Below the pieces are notes generated by a model that worked only from the letters and a program-made list of their open reading frames with translations, did no database searches and had not been told where the DNA came from. This document shows positions 1 to 11,735 of a stretch of 64,000 nucleotides of DNA, in pieces. This DNA comes from Saccharum officinarum (taxonomy: Eukaryota > Streptophyta > Magnoliopsida > Poales > Poaceae): NCBI GenBank assembly GCA_020631735.1, contig CM036160.1, positions 8,214,746-8,278,745 of the forward strand. The letters are read 5' to 3'. The position numbers were made by a program, and so were the translations under genes. The stretch's first letter is position 1, and each line of letters opens with the position of its first letter.

Positions 1-2660
1 TTGTCCTATAGATAAACATTGGATTACTGTAATATGACACTTATGAGATGTAAAATCATTTTAGTCCAAAATGATGTGAATCTGCAACAATACTAATTGT
101 TCAGGCAAGGCACCAGGTAACTAATAAGATGCAATCTGATCATGAAAGAAACCATCCAGAATTTTTTATCTGGACCACAAGTATGGCTAGCCCATAGAAA
201 ATTAACAAACGTGAGACAATAAACAGCTAGTATACCAGTGTTGATCCGGTATTACAGATCCTGGATACGATCGCATTGGCTTGATTTACCTAGACATAAG
301 AAACTAAAAAAATCTGATCAAGAACTTCACAGGTGCGATATGTGCAAGAATCTAACCTGCTCTAATAAAATAGAGAGAGGAATAGTTATGGTTGAAAGCA
401 CTACATATAGCGTCCTGCTCAGGCAAATGCTAGCCTCTGTGCCAAGTCATTGCTCAAATACAGGTTCTTAAGTATATATATTAATACAGGCTACTGCGAA
501 TACCACACATGCATGAACAAACTAATTAAAAGGGACATGCATGAACAAACTAATTAAAAGGGACCAAAACAGATGAAAATCATTTTCAGAAGTACTACTG
601 TCGATGGGAAGTTCACTCAGATCCTTCTTTCATTCATTAATTATTCCATCTGCACTATCAGGCACTATTGGTGATATTGCAAGCAGATGGCATGAGATAT
701 CTATCACCAATCCAGCTATTGATTTATAATTTAATAAATCTAGGCAGTGGAAATTGAACACCAACAAGAAACGAATGCCTGTAAACACTTCCTGGCATGG
801 CTTGTCGAATATATTTAGTTGAAACAACTGTCAACCCTACATCTCTGACAGAAAAGTACATCTGGGCTTTGAATACAATTGGTGCACTAAATTTCATAGG
901 TCGATTCAAATATACATAGAAAGAGTGTACAGGGTGGGGAAGATACGTGCTTGGGTTACATGTGAAGGCGAACAACAGTGCAGATGAGACGAGAAGACAG
1001 CTTCATCCATCAGATCTAGCTGACGCATCCCCTCTCCTCACCACTGAACCGATTGATCAGTACATGATTGAATGTGGTGATTGCCCTGCAGGAACATGCC
1101 TTTAGATCCCATCTAGAGGAATATGGCGGAGCAGACCGGATGGAGAGCCTCGAAAAAGGGTTAAAGATCCAGGGAAGGGTTAAAAAGATCTAGAGTTAAA
1201 TATACAGGGAGTATCGATGTTGCATCCTTACTCCAATCCAGGAGGGAATGAGACTGGCATCGCCGCATCAGGGGAACGAGGACTTTGGTCGTCCGCAACC
1301 GCTGCAAGCCAAAGGGCACTGCAACTGCAAGGCGAAGGGGCAAGATTGATTTGGCGATGGGCAGCGATGCGAAACCCTATGTGAGAGGGAGCCAAGGAGA
1401 AACTGGTGCGCTGACCGGGAGGCTGCGTGCGGGGAGTTGTTTTTATGTTAAACCGTGAGTAATGGACGGGAACACATCTTATTTCTGTTGCGAGGCATAT
1501 GTTGCTAGAGAGGGTTTCGTGGCGTAGTGGCAAGGCGTGGGCCGAGAAAGCCGGATGTCGTCGGCGTCTTCATCCCGGACGGCAGAGGAGAGCACAGCGG
1601 CGGCCTGCGGTGGGACGATGGACCCATGGGAGCGAAATGGGTGAAGCTACATTTTTCAGCTCCTCTATCGTGTTCCAGTCCAGTCAGCGGATTTTGCATG
1701 TGGAACGGAGGTGGGCAGGCAGAGGCACACGGGCGACCACACGTACGTACGCGCCCTGCTCGCGCCTGCCCGCCATTCAATCCTGGTGGTGGTCGCGGCA
1801 GGCGGCAGCCAGTGGGTCAGGAGGGTACGAGTGTACGATGTCACAAGACAAGAGAGAGGGCCACCAATGCTACCACAGTAACTGCTCGCTGGGCCTCACG
1901 TTACGGTCATCAGCCATTCCTGATGAGCTGCGTATTGGTGCCTTCTCTTTTTTCTTTTTTTTTAATGAAGGGGGTATATACATTGACAAAGACTGAAAGG
2001 AAGAATAGGTAGGCGTGCAATGCTTGATTCCCCTGTTCTGGAGACCCAAGAGGTGAAGAGGAAAAGCATTGCATGTGTGTACTCTAGCAATACGTGTACG
2101 GTGCACGTACGCCCGTACGACGTACAACACGCACACAGACGTAGGTGTACATGTACATGAGCATTGAGCAGCGAGGCGCCGCCGCGCTTGTCGGCTGAGT
2201 CTTCGTGCGTGCTTGCGAGCAGCGGTGCAGTCTCGTGACCACGGTTGTGTTATATTTTAGCTTGTGGGCCCTACATGGGCATAAACACGTTCCATAATTT
2301 TTAGACTGCCATCCGAACACCACATGAGGGGTAAACTTGTCTTTTTCCCTCCCATCTAACAATGCTATAGCTACTATGAACGGTAATGGCAATAGGGGAA
2401 ATAAAATTACTAAACTGATGGCAGTGAAAGAAGCCTACAATTTTTTTATGGCAATGAAGGAATAGTTATAAGTCTTAATGGCAATGAAGGAATTCTCTCT
2501 CTGTTTTTTTTAGCAAAGCCATGTTTGTCGGCTTCCGGGGAGAATCGACTCTCAGGTTTGGCTCGATCTGGCCCGACCTGGCCAGAGCCCGAGCCCGCTG
2601 GGCTATGCACGGCCAACAGTGCAGGGCGCTTCAACAAAACTAATCAAGCCCAAAAATAGT
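1..2660. other. Intergenic, no recognisable gene
   Basis: I see no convincing gene in this stretch. Positions 1-1150 are ordinary AT-moderate sequence. Positions about 1200-1830 are GC- and CpG-rich with several short open frames on both strands, none with a recognisable domain. A TATA-like site (GGTATATACA, about 1973-1982) lies downstream of that GC-rich part. The CpG-rich block could be the 5' end of an unrecognised gene, but no start, splice pattern or protein similarity supports this. Confidence 0.5.
507..562. repeat. Two tandem copies of a 28-bp unit
   Basis: The 28-bp unit beginning ACATGCATGAACAAAC occurs twice head to tail with no mismatch (507-534 and 535-562). It looks like a simple local duplication. 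Confidence 0.9.
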
Positions 2661-2764
2661 ATCGGTCTATTGCTCCCTCCGGTCCAAAGTGGCGAAATGG
2701 CTGGTACCAAGCTTATCGCGAGGGGCTGGCTCCGGCAAGTGACATTGGTTTGTAGGCAGCAAGG

Positions 2765-3013
2765 GTGGCCAGCGACTGTGCCAACACGATAAGAAGCATC
2801 CAGGGTGAGAGGTTGGGTAGGTATGGCGCCGTTGTCGTGGAAATAATGTCTAGAATGGAGAGCTTTGCAAGAATTAAGTTCATCTTTGAAGGGCAGAATT
2901 TAAATTTTGATGCTCATATCCTAGCTAGAAATTATGTTAATTTAGCGGTAGGAAGATATGTTTGGTTTTTGGATGCTCTTAATGGCATTTGTAACTCTTA
3001 TTTCGTCGAATAA
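2765..3013 (+). pseudogene. RNase H-like C-terminal remnant of a LINE-type retroelement
   Basis: An 82-codon open frame ends in a segment with the residues NFDAHILARNYVNLAVGRYV, then WFLDALNGICN. This resembles the C-terminal part of the plant RNase H-like domain found at the end of many LINE-derived reverse transcriptases, where an AH-x-LA motif is followed by a VW-F/L-D-x-P-like stretch. The catalytic acidic residues and the reverse transcriptase are absent, so this is only a tail fragment. The assignment rests on motif resemblance. A captured host RNase H-like domain is an alternative. Confidence 0.4.
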
Positions 3014-3303
3014 ATAAAGACAGTGGTTCACTAAAAAACAAGACTCAGGGTTGATCCTAAAAAATAAACAAGACTCAGGGCCGGCTAGCATATTTCAATA
3101 TGGTAGTACGTTATTATCATACCATAGTGGCAGGGGTGGATCATAGTTCACCAACCGGTGGACAAATGCCTTTTCGTAAGTACTGTTTTGCACGTACTAG
3201 TAAGCGATGATCCTGCGGATTTGTCGTAAGATTGTTGCATGATGACACCAATAGCCTGATTTTCTAGATCCACCCTGTTGTCAGGGTCAAGCAAACACGC
3301 CTA

Positions 3304-3497
3304 GGCCTTGTTTAGATGCACCCTAAAAGTTAGAATTTTTTCACTCTCTCTTCATCACATCAATCTTTGGACCCATGCATGAAGTAGTAAATATAGGTAA
3401 AAAAATAACTAATTACACAGTTTAGATGGAAATCACGAGATGAATCTTTTGAGCCTAGTTGATCCACGATTGGATAATATTTGCCAAATAAGACGAA
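3304..3497 (+). mobile_element. Truncated Tourist-like MITE (5' half)
   Basis: The sequence opens with GGCCTTGTTTAGATG and carries the same internal landmarks as the two fuller MITEs at 34641-34980 and 35598-35939: a TTTTTCAC..CATCACATC block, CTAATTACACAGTTT, and a GAGACGAATC-like segment (here GAGATGAATC). The right half and right terminal repeat are missing. The sequence runs directly into the gag-like remnant. Confidence 0.55.
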
Positions 3498-4480
3498 TTC
3501 CCCACACTAATTCCATACAACTGCCTGTTTTACGCTTCATGCATATATGGCTAGGCATTACTCTTTTCCCACGTGATGACATTCGCTTTGCTAAAATCGA
3601 TGATTTAAAATTAATGCTTTGTACGATTAAACGAGTGAAAGTCTCACCAGTACAATTGATCATTGGGTGAAAATTTTTACTAAGCGGGAAAACGGTGAAA
3701 TTGAATATTCATCCTTAGTGTGGAGGTTGGCAACTAAGTTAGGTTTAATGGACACCGCGTTGGTAGCATGTATCCCTATGGAACGACCAAAAATAACTGC
3801 TGAACACTTTTTATAAGGACATATGACAAAATAAATAAGAGAGCATAGGCCGTGCATAATGTTTTATCGTAACAAGAATTTCGAGATCCTGTTACCTAAC
3901 CTAGGTCTCGGATTATATTCCACACCTTCTCTGCTTGTGGTGCCATCTACTGCAGTTGCAGGGACGAGAACCTCCAAAAGGCGAGACCAAAACCTGCCAA
4001 CTCACTACTTCGGAGCTGATCTGTCTCCACAAGGTGCAGCATACACGGCGTACCAGACGTTCGACCACCCATGGCCATCACGTCCTCCACAGTACAATAC
4101 ATGGGAACAGACGACTCCGCAACGGTCCGATGGATTGTGGCACAGTGGCCAATGGCAACCAGGCCAACGAGGACCCTTCACACAACATAGGCAAGATAGT
4201 GGTCGTCATTCTGTTGATGCACAGGAGGTATCGTCATCCTCAAGGCGCCATCACCGACAGCCGGGACAAGCATCCTACTCCGGTCCTTCATACCACGAGA
4301 TGCTCGTGGAGAGGCATGAGTTTAACACTCACCTCCATGGTATAGAAGAGAAACAAGCAGAACTCCAGCAATCAACATAACAAACCCAAGAGTGGCAGCA
4401 GCATGCGGACCAGCGCTTTAATCAAATCCAAGAGAACCAGACACAACAACTCTTGTACTGGGACAGACTGTGGAATCTTC
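3498..4480 (+). pseudogene. Decayed gag-like gene of an Athila-type Ty3/gypsy element
   Basis: The first part (about 3500-3665) contains the motif block LFPRDDIRFAKIDDLKL followed by KVSPVQ. After one frameshift near 3660 the similarity continues in another frame (about 3662-3835) with SSLVWRLATKLGLMD. This order (FPR..D, then a VSPV motif, then a G-x-IE-x-x-SLV..RLA block) is that of the first ORF of Athila/Calypso elements. From 3859 a further open frame (173 aa) is rich in Q, S, H and P and ends in a Q-rich segment, consistent with a gag C-terminal region. Stops and frameshifts separate the parts, and no protease, reverse transcriptase or integrase follows. The lineage is inferred from motif order and from the downstream G-rich region and LTR. 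Confidence 0.6.
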
Positions 4481-4549
4481 CACAGTTCTGTCTGCCACAG
4501 CAGTGACCTCAACGACAGCATCACCTCAGGGGAGCAATCCCCGATCACA

Positions 4550-4746
4550 GTTTTTTTCAGTACCAGCTTGGGGGGGGGGAACCCTCGTCCGTCTGAAGAC
4601 CAGAAGAAGTTTCGACCGCAACACCAACTTGGAGGAGGAGCCCCAAGTGAGCAACACCCAGCTTGGGGGAGGAGCCCCCAAGCCAGTTATACCCAATTCG
4701 AGGGAGGAGCCCCCGAGTCCGTCACACCTACAGGGGAGGTAACCCC
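4550..4746 (+). repeat. G-rich imperfect tandem repeats (GGGGGAGGAGCCCC type)
   Basis: Four to five imperfect repeats of about 40-50 bp each contain an AACTTGG/AGCTTGG lead followed by a GGAGGAGCCCC core (about 4567, 4629, 4662, 4700, 4730). The block lies just after the gag remnant. Similar CTTGGGGGAGG(N)CCCC tracts are common downstream of the first ORF in Athila-type elements. It is noncoding. Confidence 0.7.
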
Positions 4747-6291
4747 TTGATATTTTTCTATATTTTTAGCCTAATTACATAGTAGTTAAATTTCTTCCTA
4801 TTAAAACACAAAAACCAAATAAAAATGTTTACTTTCTGTCTACTACTAGTATAAATAAATGAGTCATCATGATAGTAAGAAAATGGAAAATCAAATATAA
4901 AGTGTGTATATGTTTGTTTTCTGTCTTAGAATAAATGAAGCGTTTAATTAAGGAATAAATAAATAGCTGCTCTAAGTACCTTGTTTTCAATATAGAAGTT
5001 CTTCCCAGATTGGATAGATTGATTTGGCTTAAGAATTTGCTTTGAACTTGTGATTTGTGGGAACATGCCTAAACTAAGTCTAGGTAATCGATTGACATGA
5101 TATGAGAAGGTCTGAGCTACTATTTATCTTGTTCCTAAAGACACTGAATTCTGGAGATTTACTTTTTGCAAAAATTTAAAAATATGATGAGTTCCTTGTA
5201 TGATAGAGCTTTAAATTCCTACCACAGCCATACATGCTAGAATAGGAAACTCACTTAAAAATTTACTTCTTGTATTTGCATTGAGTTTTGTCAAGCTCGG
5301 TTAACCCTTAGAGACTTGTCATGCTTTTAAAATCAAGATCACGTACACACTACCTAAATATGCTGCTTCTATACTAGAAGTATACAACAACATGCATTCC
5401 ATTTAGATCCACCCAAAAAAATGTTCTATTCCTACACTGGGAGTGAATAGCAAAAGTATGTTTGTTAGGTTTTTCATCCATTAAATAATTGCTCCAAATT
5501 CTTGTTATTGTCTCTCTATTTTTGTTACTAAAAAGAAGCATGTGGCTATGCAAAAGAAAGAAAGAAAAGTATGGAAGAAAAATGGACAAGTGTCTAGCAG
5601 AGAAAAAAAGAGAAAAAAAGAGAGAAAAATAAAGAGAATAAATGATAGCCCATGTTCGCTTACAAATATTTTCCAAGTTCAAAAGATAGATAGTTTTCAA
5701 GGAGCAAAGTAGAATTAGTTTCCACCTTTATTTCATTATCCACCATATATCCACTTTACTAGGTCCACACACATGCACATCTTGATTTTATTGTATGACT
5801 TGTCTCTCTGGATCCACTGTTTGACTTTACAATAAATGCTTTGCAAGTATGTATGTGCTGTCTCCCACCTATGAACTCCACATAAGCCTTATTAGTTGTA
5901 GGGTGAGAGAGAAGGCACAACATATTGCTTTGATAAGAGAGAGTGCCAAAAATACTATATATATTGAGAGACTAGAGAGAGTCATACAAAGGATACTCTG
6001 AGTTTTATTTCTGAAAATTCATAAAAACTTTGGAACAAAGGTAAAATAAAGAACATGAGACATAGTGCTTGACTAACTTGTTCTGTCTTTCATTTGCTCA
6101 AGACCCAAGTGTAGGTAAAAGCCCCATGATTGCAGATAATATAGGTGAGTTTGAAGGTCAAATAAGTTATTTTAAGTCCGGGGGAAAATTTCTGTTTGAA
6201 AGCATGTGTGTTTATGAGCAACTAAATAAATAAATAATCTCTGGTTTAGTTGTTTGCTCAGGGACGAGCAAAGGATAAGCTTGAGGGAGTT
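4747..6291 (+). other. Noncoding 3' internal region of the Athila-type element
   Basis: This AT-rich stretch has no long open frame on either strand. Near the right end it contains TTGCTCAGGGACGAGCAAAGG and then a purine-rich AAGGATAAGCTTGAGGGAG tract (6271-6289) immediately before the LTR start. That arrangement matches the polypurine tract of Athila-type elements. Pol genes are absent, so the element is a deletion derivative. Confidence 0.6.
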
Positions 6292-7841
6292 TGTTGATGA
6301 TCGTCAACCATCAATTTCAAACTGTGAATAAAACATGAAAAAGGGAAAAATAATAAATAAAAATATAGAATAGGGTTTTCATTGACAGAATTCCACAGGT
6401 TTTGGTGAATCTGTGTTTCTGCAGAGAGTTATCAGGAAGTAAACGGAGAAATGAATAAATGTCAGGCTAAAAAGCATATTCCACGATGGCATGAAGTGAA
6501 GAAGGATCTAGAAGATATGAGAAGACAGACCCCCGAAGGTGGGACCCACCTGGAAGTGACCCAGGTCAGCTGACCTGGCCTCTAGGTCGGCCGACCTAGA
6601 GGTCCACCTGTCAGCCTCGGCCTTCGCACACGATGCTCCACCGTCTTAGGGTTTCAATCTCCTCCGTTGTTTCAAGTCGGTTTGATCCAAGGGCTGCGGT
6701 TCATTCCACCGGCCTATATAAACAGAGCCCACCCCTCCCTCCTAAAGAGAGAAGCTAAGAGGAAATCAGTTGAAGCCAAGGAGAAGCTCTCCACCAGAGA
6801 TTAGATTAGCTACTCAAAGTTCTAGTATAGGCTAGCTAGCAAGGTTTAAGTAGAGTTCGGGTTCTCGCTCGAGGATTTCGGATCTGCAGTCATCTGGAGT
6901 CTAGTATAATCTTTTTGTATCTCTCCTTTGTTATGACTTTGTTCTATTTCAATATTATATTCCTGTTTATTATGTTCCTACTTTGCTCTAGTAGTATATT
7001 TGATATAGTCATGATTGATTATGAGTTTATGCATATGTTCGCAAAACGCTTAATCCAGTACTCGAGTGGGTTAAGTGGTAGCCAGTATGTAAGCATGGTG
7101 CTTAAATATTGTATGCCTGCAGATGCACTCTATATGTTGGGAAGTGTGGTAGATCGCGGGCGTGACAATAATCCCGTTGAGTCCTTTGTAACCCACACCT
7201 CGTATATAGAACTAGTAGAACCCGGTTGCAAAGGAATAGTCTAACTATGTTCTGGCTCTCCTCTAGCAATATTCCTTATGTGTAGATGAAGAGTCCTTTG
7301 TGCTATATATGATTGTATATTTGCGAGAGTACACGAAAGACTCAATGAATTAGTAATTACTTAGGGATTCAACCTCTTAACTAATCTCCTGTCGGGTCAT
7401 ACTAAACTTGTATAGTATCTATTTGTATCTCTGGGGTTATCAATATTTATGCTTACATTTATTCATTATCCTTATTTATCTACCATTGGCTTACCCCTGT
7501 TTGGGCATGTCCTATGTGATTGATTTTCATCATAAGTAATCCACGATGATTTGTTATTTCATGCTGCTCAATTTCAATAGCTTTTCCCTATGGTAAAATA
7601 TAAATAACGATACCTGGAATACTCCCGGTGAAGTGCTATAATGGTAGGATTAATCTGTGTGCTTGCGGATTTATTGTCATTTAATATATTCAATATTACT
7701 AGTCACATGAAATGATAGCCAATTTGATAAAACATATCTAGCTTCATTTGCTGGGGATGACAACCTGGTTCCATAGTTAGATGTGTAGTGATTACTAAGT
7801 GACTACTACTAAAACAAGTGTTGCATTAATAAATACCAACA
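6292..7841 (+). mobile_element. LTR (3') of Athila-type Ty3/gypsy element
   Basis: The block begins TGTTGATGATCG and ends ATACCAACA, giving the inverted TGTTG..CAACA termini expected of an LTR. Its length (1550 bp) fits Athila-type LTRs. A TATA box (CTATATAAAC, about 6714-6723) follows a GC-richer region and precedes a plausible R/U5. The polypurine tract lies immediately upstream, which makes this the 3' LTR of a plus-strand element. No matching 5' LTR is visible to the left, so the element is 5'-truncated or rearranged. The five bases following it are ATCTC. The insertion appears to have cut the zinc-knuckle pseudogene to its right. Confidence 0.7.
6714..6723 (+). promoter_or_regulatory. 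TATA box of the Athila-type LTR
   Basis: CTATATAAAC lies inside the LTR. It marks the likely retroelement promoter, with transcription expected to start about 30 bp downstream. Confidence 0.6.
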
Positions 7842-9864
7842 ATCTCTGATCCCCCTGGTATATCACCGACACAAAACCAACCAGTTTGTAACATTTTTTT
7901 GGCTCCAATTTTGGGAGACCATGGCTCAACCTTCATTAAAGCCTCCACATCATTCATCACCAGGGCTTTACATTTACTCGAGTCACTCACCATTGTTGCA
8001 TTTGGGAATCTCATAATGAATCTGTTTTCCCCCAATTTGTCGTGCATCCGACTTCCAGGAGTTTGATCCAACCAGATGCATGAATTGCTGCTCTATCTGT
8101 TTACCAGTGGCATGACCCTGAACAATGTTGATCACGCCAATACACTCTTTCTCCTTGGAAACTCTGGTTTCTATGCACTCTTCAATGAAGAAAAAGCTTT
8201 GGTCCTTCCACTTATGTAGCGCACAACTCTGGTCCAATATTCCATAGCACACAACGCTTGCATTCATATGTAGAATGGTTACTGTATCAATAGATATCAC
8301 ACATAATCCTTCTACAATCCTTAGTCACATGGTCGAAAAGACCATAGTTCTCACAAGCAATCCAATTCTGAGTATTACTTGCAGTATTAGCAGGCTAAGG
8401 GATCTTATTGGTACCTTGCTTGGGAGCACCTTGGTTTACTTCTGGCTGACTGCTCTGATCTTCAGGGCCACCAGAAGGTTGCTTGTCACCAACTTTCCTA
8501 GCAGCTTGTTCCCACTTCTCTTTGTTGTTCTCTGGAGCAGGAGGAGCATCATCGATCCCTTCTTTCTTGTCAGCATCAGCCTGATGACCTCGGTGTTCCC
8601 AGGTATTGCGGCTCCTTCCACCACCACTAGGGCCGCCTCTGCCCGGGCCACGGCCTGGACCTCCAGAACCTCCACCCATCCTCGACCTCCACCTTGATTC
8701 ATCTTGACACAAACTGTCCGAGCTAGCTCGGTCTTAGCAATAGATGCAAAAGATTTGGTTGATGCTGCTCTTCACAAGTGACCAATGAATCGAGCAAGGG
8801 TGGATCGGTAGGCGGCTGGCGGTGGAGATTGTGGAAGAGAATGAGTGGCCAAATTGGGGTTAGACAAACCCCTAATCTGGATCTGAGGAGTCTCCTAAAA
8901 GCCAATCTGAGAAAATGAAGCCCCTGAATGGTGACCAAAATCACCTCCATCCCTGACCTCCGGATTACCCTCCCCTAGATGGATGATGTGTGGCTCAACG
9001 AATGGCGCCCGCCCTAGGATTCCAGGCACGATCTGCACTTTTGGTGGTAATCGGAACCACGGTCGCTATCGTGTAGGTTCCTTGCTACCATCTCTATTTG
9101 ACTGCAATGAACCGCCTCCCACCATTGACGACACCTCCTCTACTCCACCGTGTGAAGCCCACCGCAAACTGACAGGTATGGCTTTCAATTTCACCTCCTC
9201 TCTTCCAATTGCTTCAAACGGGATGGTCTCCCGCTCCAATCTCCTCAAGAACCACCTGGCCGAGAGATCAACTGGGAACTCAACCCCTCTGAATTTGCCA
9301 TGATAATGAACTCCCTCCCGAATCATCGGGAGTGATGCTATAAACCTCGGTGAGAGCTGACCTTCTTCTCCAACCCGACTCTGCTTCCAACACCGAGGAT
9401 CTTGCTGGCCCGGATCGGTCTCCAAACTCAGGCAACAAGTTGCCGGTGATGGGGGAAGAGGGTGGGAAGACGAAGGTTGCCCAATGAGCATCACCTCCAA
9501 GCTCGGATCCGGTGAAGCACCTCGAAGTAACAAATCCGACGAGGGAGCGCATGGGAGGGCTTCAATGGCAGGAACCCCCGTGGTAGGAGCCTCCACCGCC
9601 TCCGCCGCACTCCTCAGATTAGCATCTCGCCAGGCGTCATGGAGACGAATAAGCTCCTCATGGTAACGTAGCCACTCCGCCGTCAAGGGAGAGTGGAGCC
9701 CAAACCTGAGGAGGACGAAGACGTCGCACCCTCCACAGCACTCCGAATGGAACGAGAAGAGCTCAGAATGACCGCCCCCACCGGTGAGGGAACCGAAGAT
9801 GACACACCCGCCCGGTCGCCCACCCTGTCGCCTGGAGGAGCGGCGAGAGCCATAATGACTATAA
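7842..9864 (-). pseudogene. Zinc-knuckle / DUF4283-type plant protein, broken
   Basis: Read on the minus strand, the likely start is at about 9864 and the sequence runs through four frame segments. The N-terminal part (9066-9686) is Ser/Pro-rich. A G/R-rich basic linker lies at 8395-8712. The clearest part (7842-8300) contains CYGILDQSCALHKW, then GHATGKQIEQQFMHLVGS and then GAKKMLQTGWFCVGDIPGG. This last region resembles the large grass family with a DUF4283-like N-part and a CCHC-like zinc knuckle, often annotated as an unclassified retrotransposon protein. The frame is broken at several points. The C-terminus stops exactly at the Athila LTR boundary, which suggests it was interrupted by that insertion. 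Family assignment is by motif resemblance. Confidence 0.5.
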
Positions 9865-9997
9865 CTTTTATTGTTGTGCCCTTTTCAAGACAAAAAAATC
9901 ATGTGCAGGTAACTGAATACTATAGTACTTTCATAGTATTATTATGTGTACTAGTGAGATATTATGTGTCATAGTATATATATAAACTACTACCCTG

Positions 9998-10246
9998 CAG
10001 CTGGCTACAAAATAACTTATTTTATAGCCTCTTTGAGTTATGATAATTACTATGCTAATTTACGTGATTATAGTAACTCCTTCTAAGTGGTTTACTATAA
10101 TGTTACGAAAAATAACCACGAATGTTATAGTAACACAACTATTGTAAACATGTATTCAATTTATCGTAAATTAAGTATAAAAATTAACGTAAATGGAGGT
10201 GACTACAGAATAACTTATTCTATAGCTAGCTACTGAATATACTCTT

Positions 10247-10248
<2 letters not shown>
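9998..10248 (-). mobile_element. MITE-like element, copy A
   Basis: About 250 bp start at CAGCTGGCTACAAAATAAC and end in a second CTACAGAATAACTTATTC motif next to a (TA)n array. An inverted copy of the whole unit is present at 41024-41264, also next to a (TA)n array, and a half copy is at 40803-40912. The shared landmarks are GTTATAGTAA, TTATCGTAA and the self-complementary GGCTACAAAATAA..TTATTTTGTAGCC. There is no coding capacity. Confidence 0.6.

Positions 10249-10334
<86 letters not shown>
10249..10334. repeat. (TA)n microsatellite
   Basis: About 43 uninterrupted TA units. Confidence 0.97.
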
Positions 10335-10337
<3 letters not shown>

Positions 10338-10436
10338 CCTTTCTGCACGTACGGTAAGAATGCACGCGACGTCCAGGGAGTCACGCGCGCCAATGACGTC
10401 GTTCAACCGTCGTTACACCCGGTGGCAGGTTTCTTA

Positions 10437-10466
10437 TTAACGGGTTAAAAAAAGCGAACCCGTTAA
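10437..10466. promoter_or_regulatory. Perfect 10-bp-arm inverted repeat upstream of a TATA box
   Basis: TTAACGGGTT and AACCCGTTAA face each other across a 10-base A-rich spacer. The repeat ends 10 bp before the TATA-like site at 10476. It could be a dyad regulatory site for the ORF starting at 10527, though this is only inferred from position. Confidence 0.4.
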
Positions 10467-10475
10467 TCCAACCAC

Positions 10476-10484
10476 GTATAAATA
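10476..10484 (+). promoter_or_regulatory. TATA-like box
   Basis: GTATAAATA lies 43-51 bp before the first ATG of the GC-rich open frame at 10527, in a layout typical of a plant core promoter with a short leader. Confidence 0.4.
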
Positions 10485-10526
10485 ACTCTAACCCTAATCA
10501 TCTCTCTCCTCCCCATCCGCATCCAG

Positions 10527-10934
10527 ATGGAGGCGGCGGCGACAGCATCCACCGCGCTCCACCTAGGCTCCACAGCCAGCTCCGTCCGATGGATCCTCCC
10601 GGTGGCGGCAACATCGAGCCCTCCCCACTCCAAGCAGCGCCGGTGGCAGTCCCTCCCGCACACTCGGCGGCGGCGTTCCCTCCCATCTCCAGGAGCAACG
10701 ACGCGGGTCTCTTCCACCCACCGCAGCGGCGCGAGTCTCCTCCACCCCACGCGCGGGTCTCCACTCTCCACCACCAGCGGCGGCGCGGGTCTCCAACAAG
10801 CAATGGCGGCCCCGTCCTCACTAGCACGGCGAGCAGCGCCCCAGGCCCCAGGAACGACGGATCCCGCACGGCGACGGCGCAGCCCACCCCACGACGATGG
10901 TGCCTCCACCGTCGAAGCTATCGCCCCACGCTAG
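10527..10934 (+). CDS. Hypothetical basic, low-complexity ORF (135 aa)
   Basis: This is the first ATG after the TATA-like site, giving a 135-residue product rich in A, S, P, T and R with no recognisable domain, signal peptide or membrane segment. A longer frame of 260 codons (10589-11371) overlaps it in a different phase and is equally featureless. The high GC content leaves few stop codons, so either frame may be fortuitous. The promoter-like context (dyad at 10437, TATA at 10476) is the only positive evidence. It could be a real orphan gene, a first exon, or noncoding sequence of an unidentified element. Confidence 0.2.
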   Translation: MEAAATASTALHLGSTASSVRWILPVAATSSPPHSKQRRWQSLPHTRRRRSLPSPGATTRVSSTHRSGASLLHPTRGSPLSTTSGGAGLQQAMAAPSSLARRAAPQAPGTTDPARRRRSPPHDDGASTVEAIAPR

Positions 10935-11075
10935 CACATTGGTGGATTCAAAGATGCAAGGCCCACGCGACTTCTCCGGGTGTGGTGCGTCACCATGAGA
11001 ACGCCATCACCTCCGGCCGTTCCCCAACCCGGCGCAGACAGTCCCGGTGCCCTCCCACACCTGTAGCCTGCCGAA

Positions 11076-11180
11076 CCAGGTCTGTTGTGTTGTTGATTCG
11101 CAGGGGAAGGGGATCCAGGTCTGTTGTGTTGTTGATTCGCAGGGAAGGGGGTACTGGTCTGTTGGTTTGCAGGGGCTGGT
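11076..11180. repeat. Two and a half tandem copies of an about 39-bp unit
   Basis: The unit contains CAGGTCTGTTGTGTTGTTG followed by ATTCGCAGGG and a G-run. Two copies are nearly identical and a third is partial (GGTCTGTTGGTTTGCAGGGG). Confidence 0.75.
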
Positions 11181-11365
11181 GGCGGATCCAAGTTGGAGAC
11201 GTTGTATCCAAGTTGAAGCTCATGGATTGGTTGCTAATCTTGGTCGGTTGGTTTTGGATTCAGCGGAGTTTTTTTCTCCGTCTCGCGTCTGCAGGGCAGG
11301 GCCTGTTCTTCACGGCTGTCCTTCTGCAAGTTTTCTGTTTCTGGATTGTTGAATACTACTTCACG

Positions 11366-11735
11366 GATTAGAGTATCAGTTGATACTTGCTACAATTAGA
11401 GTATCAGCAAATGCAATATGAGTAATGTTGTTTCAGCAATATGTGGTGTTTCAAATCTGGAGCTCGAGCAAAACTGTGATGTCAGATTGTCGTATCGCTT
11501 CATAGTTTCAGTTCATACTTTCGTCAGATTACAGTATGAGTAGAGTAGTACCAGTTGATACTTTTTTCAGACTCAAGTACCAGTTGATACATTTTTTCCA
11601 GAACAAATAAAGTATCTGTTTATACTATTTCCAGACTAGAGTATTGCTAGATAAATTTTCAGGTCAGCGTATCCTCTTGATACTTTTTCCAGGTTATTGC
11701 ATCTCATGATACTTTTTTCAGTAATCATGTATGCA
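11366..11735. repeat. Degenerate repeats built on AGTATC..GTTGATACTTTTT
   Basis: At least seven diverged copies of an about 40-60-bp unit occur here, with the core AGTATCAGTTGATAC (itself a partial palindrome) followed by TTTTTTCCAG. The copies vary in spacing. No coding capacity is seen. The short TTTTTTCCAG tail resembles a splice acceptor tract, but no exon follows. Confidence 0.6.

Noticed and set aside
5374..5700. Minus-strand 108-codon frame with FSLFFSLFF segment
   Set aside because: Arises from GAAAAAAAGAGA-type simple sequence within noncoding element DNA.
10589..11371. 260-codon frame as a gene
   Set aside because: Low-complexity composition, no domain, overlaps another frame, crosses tandem repeats.
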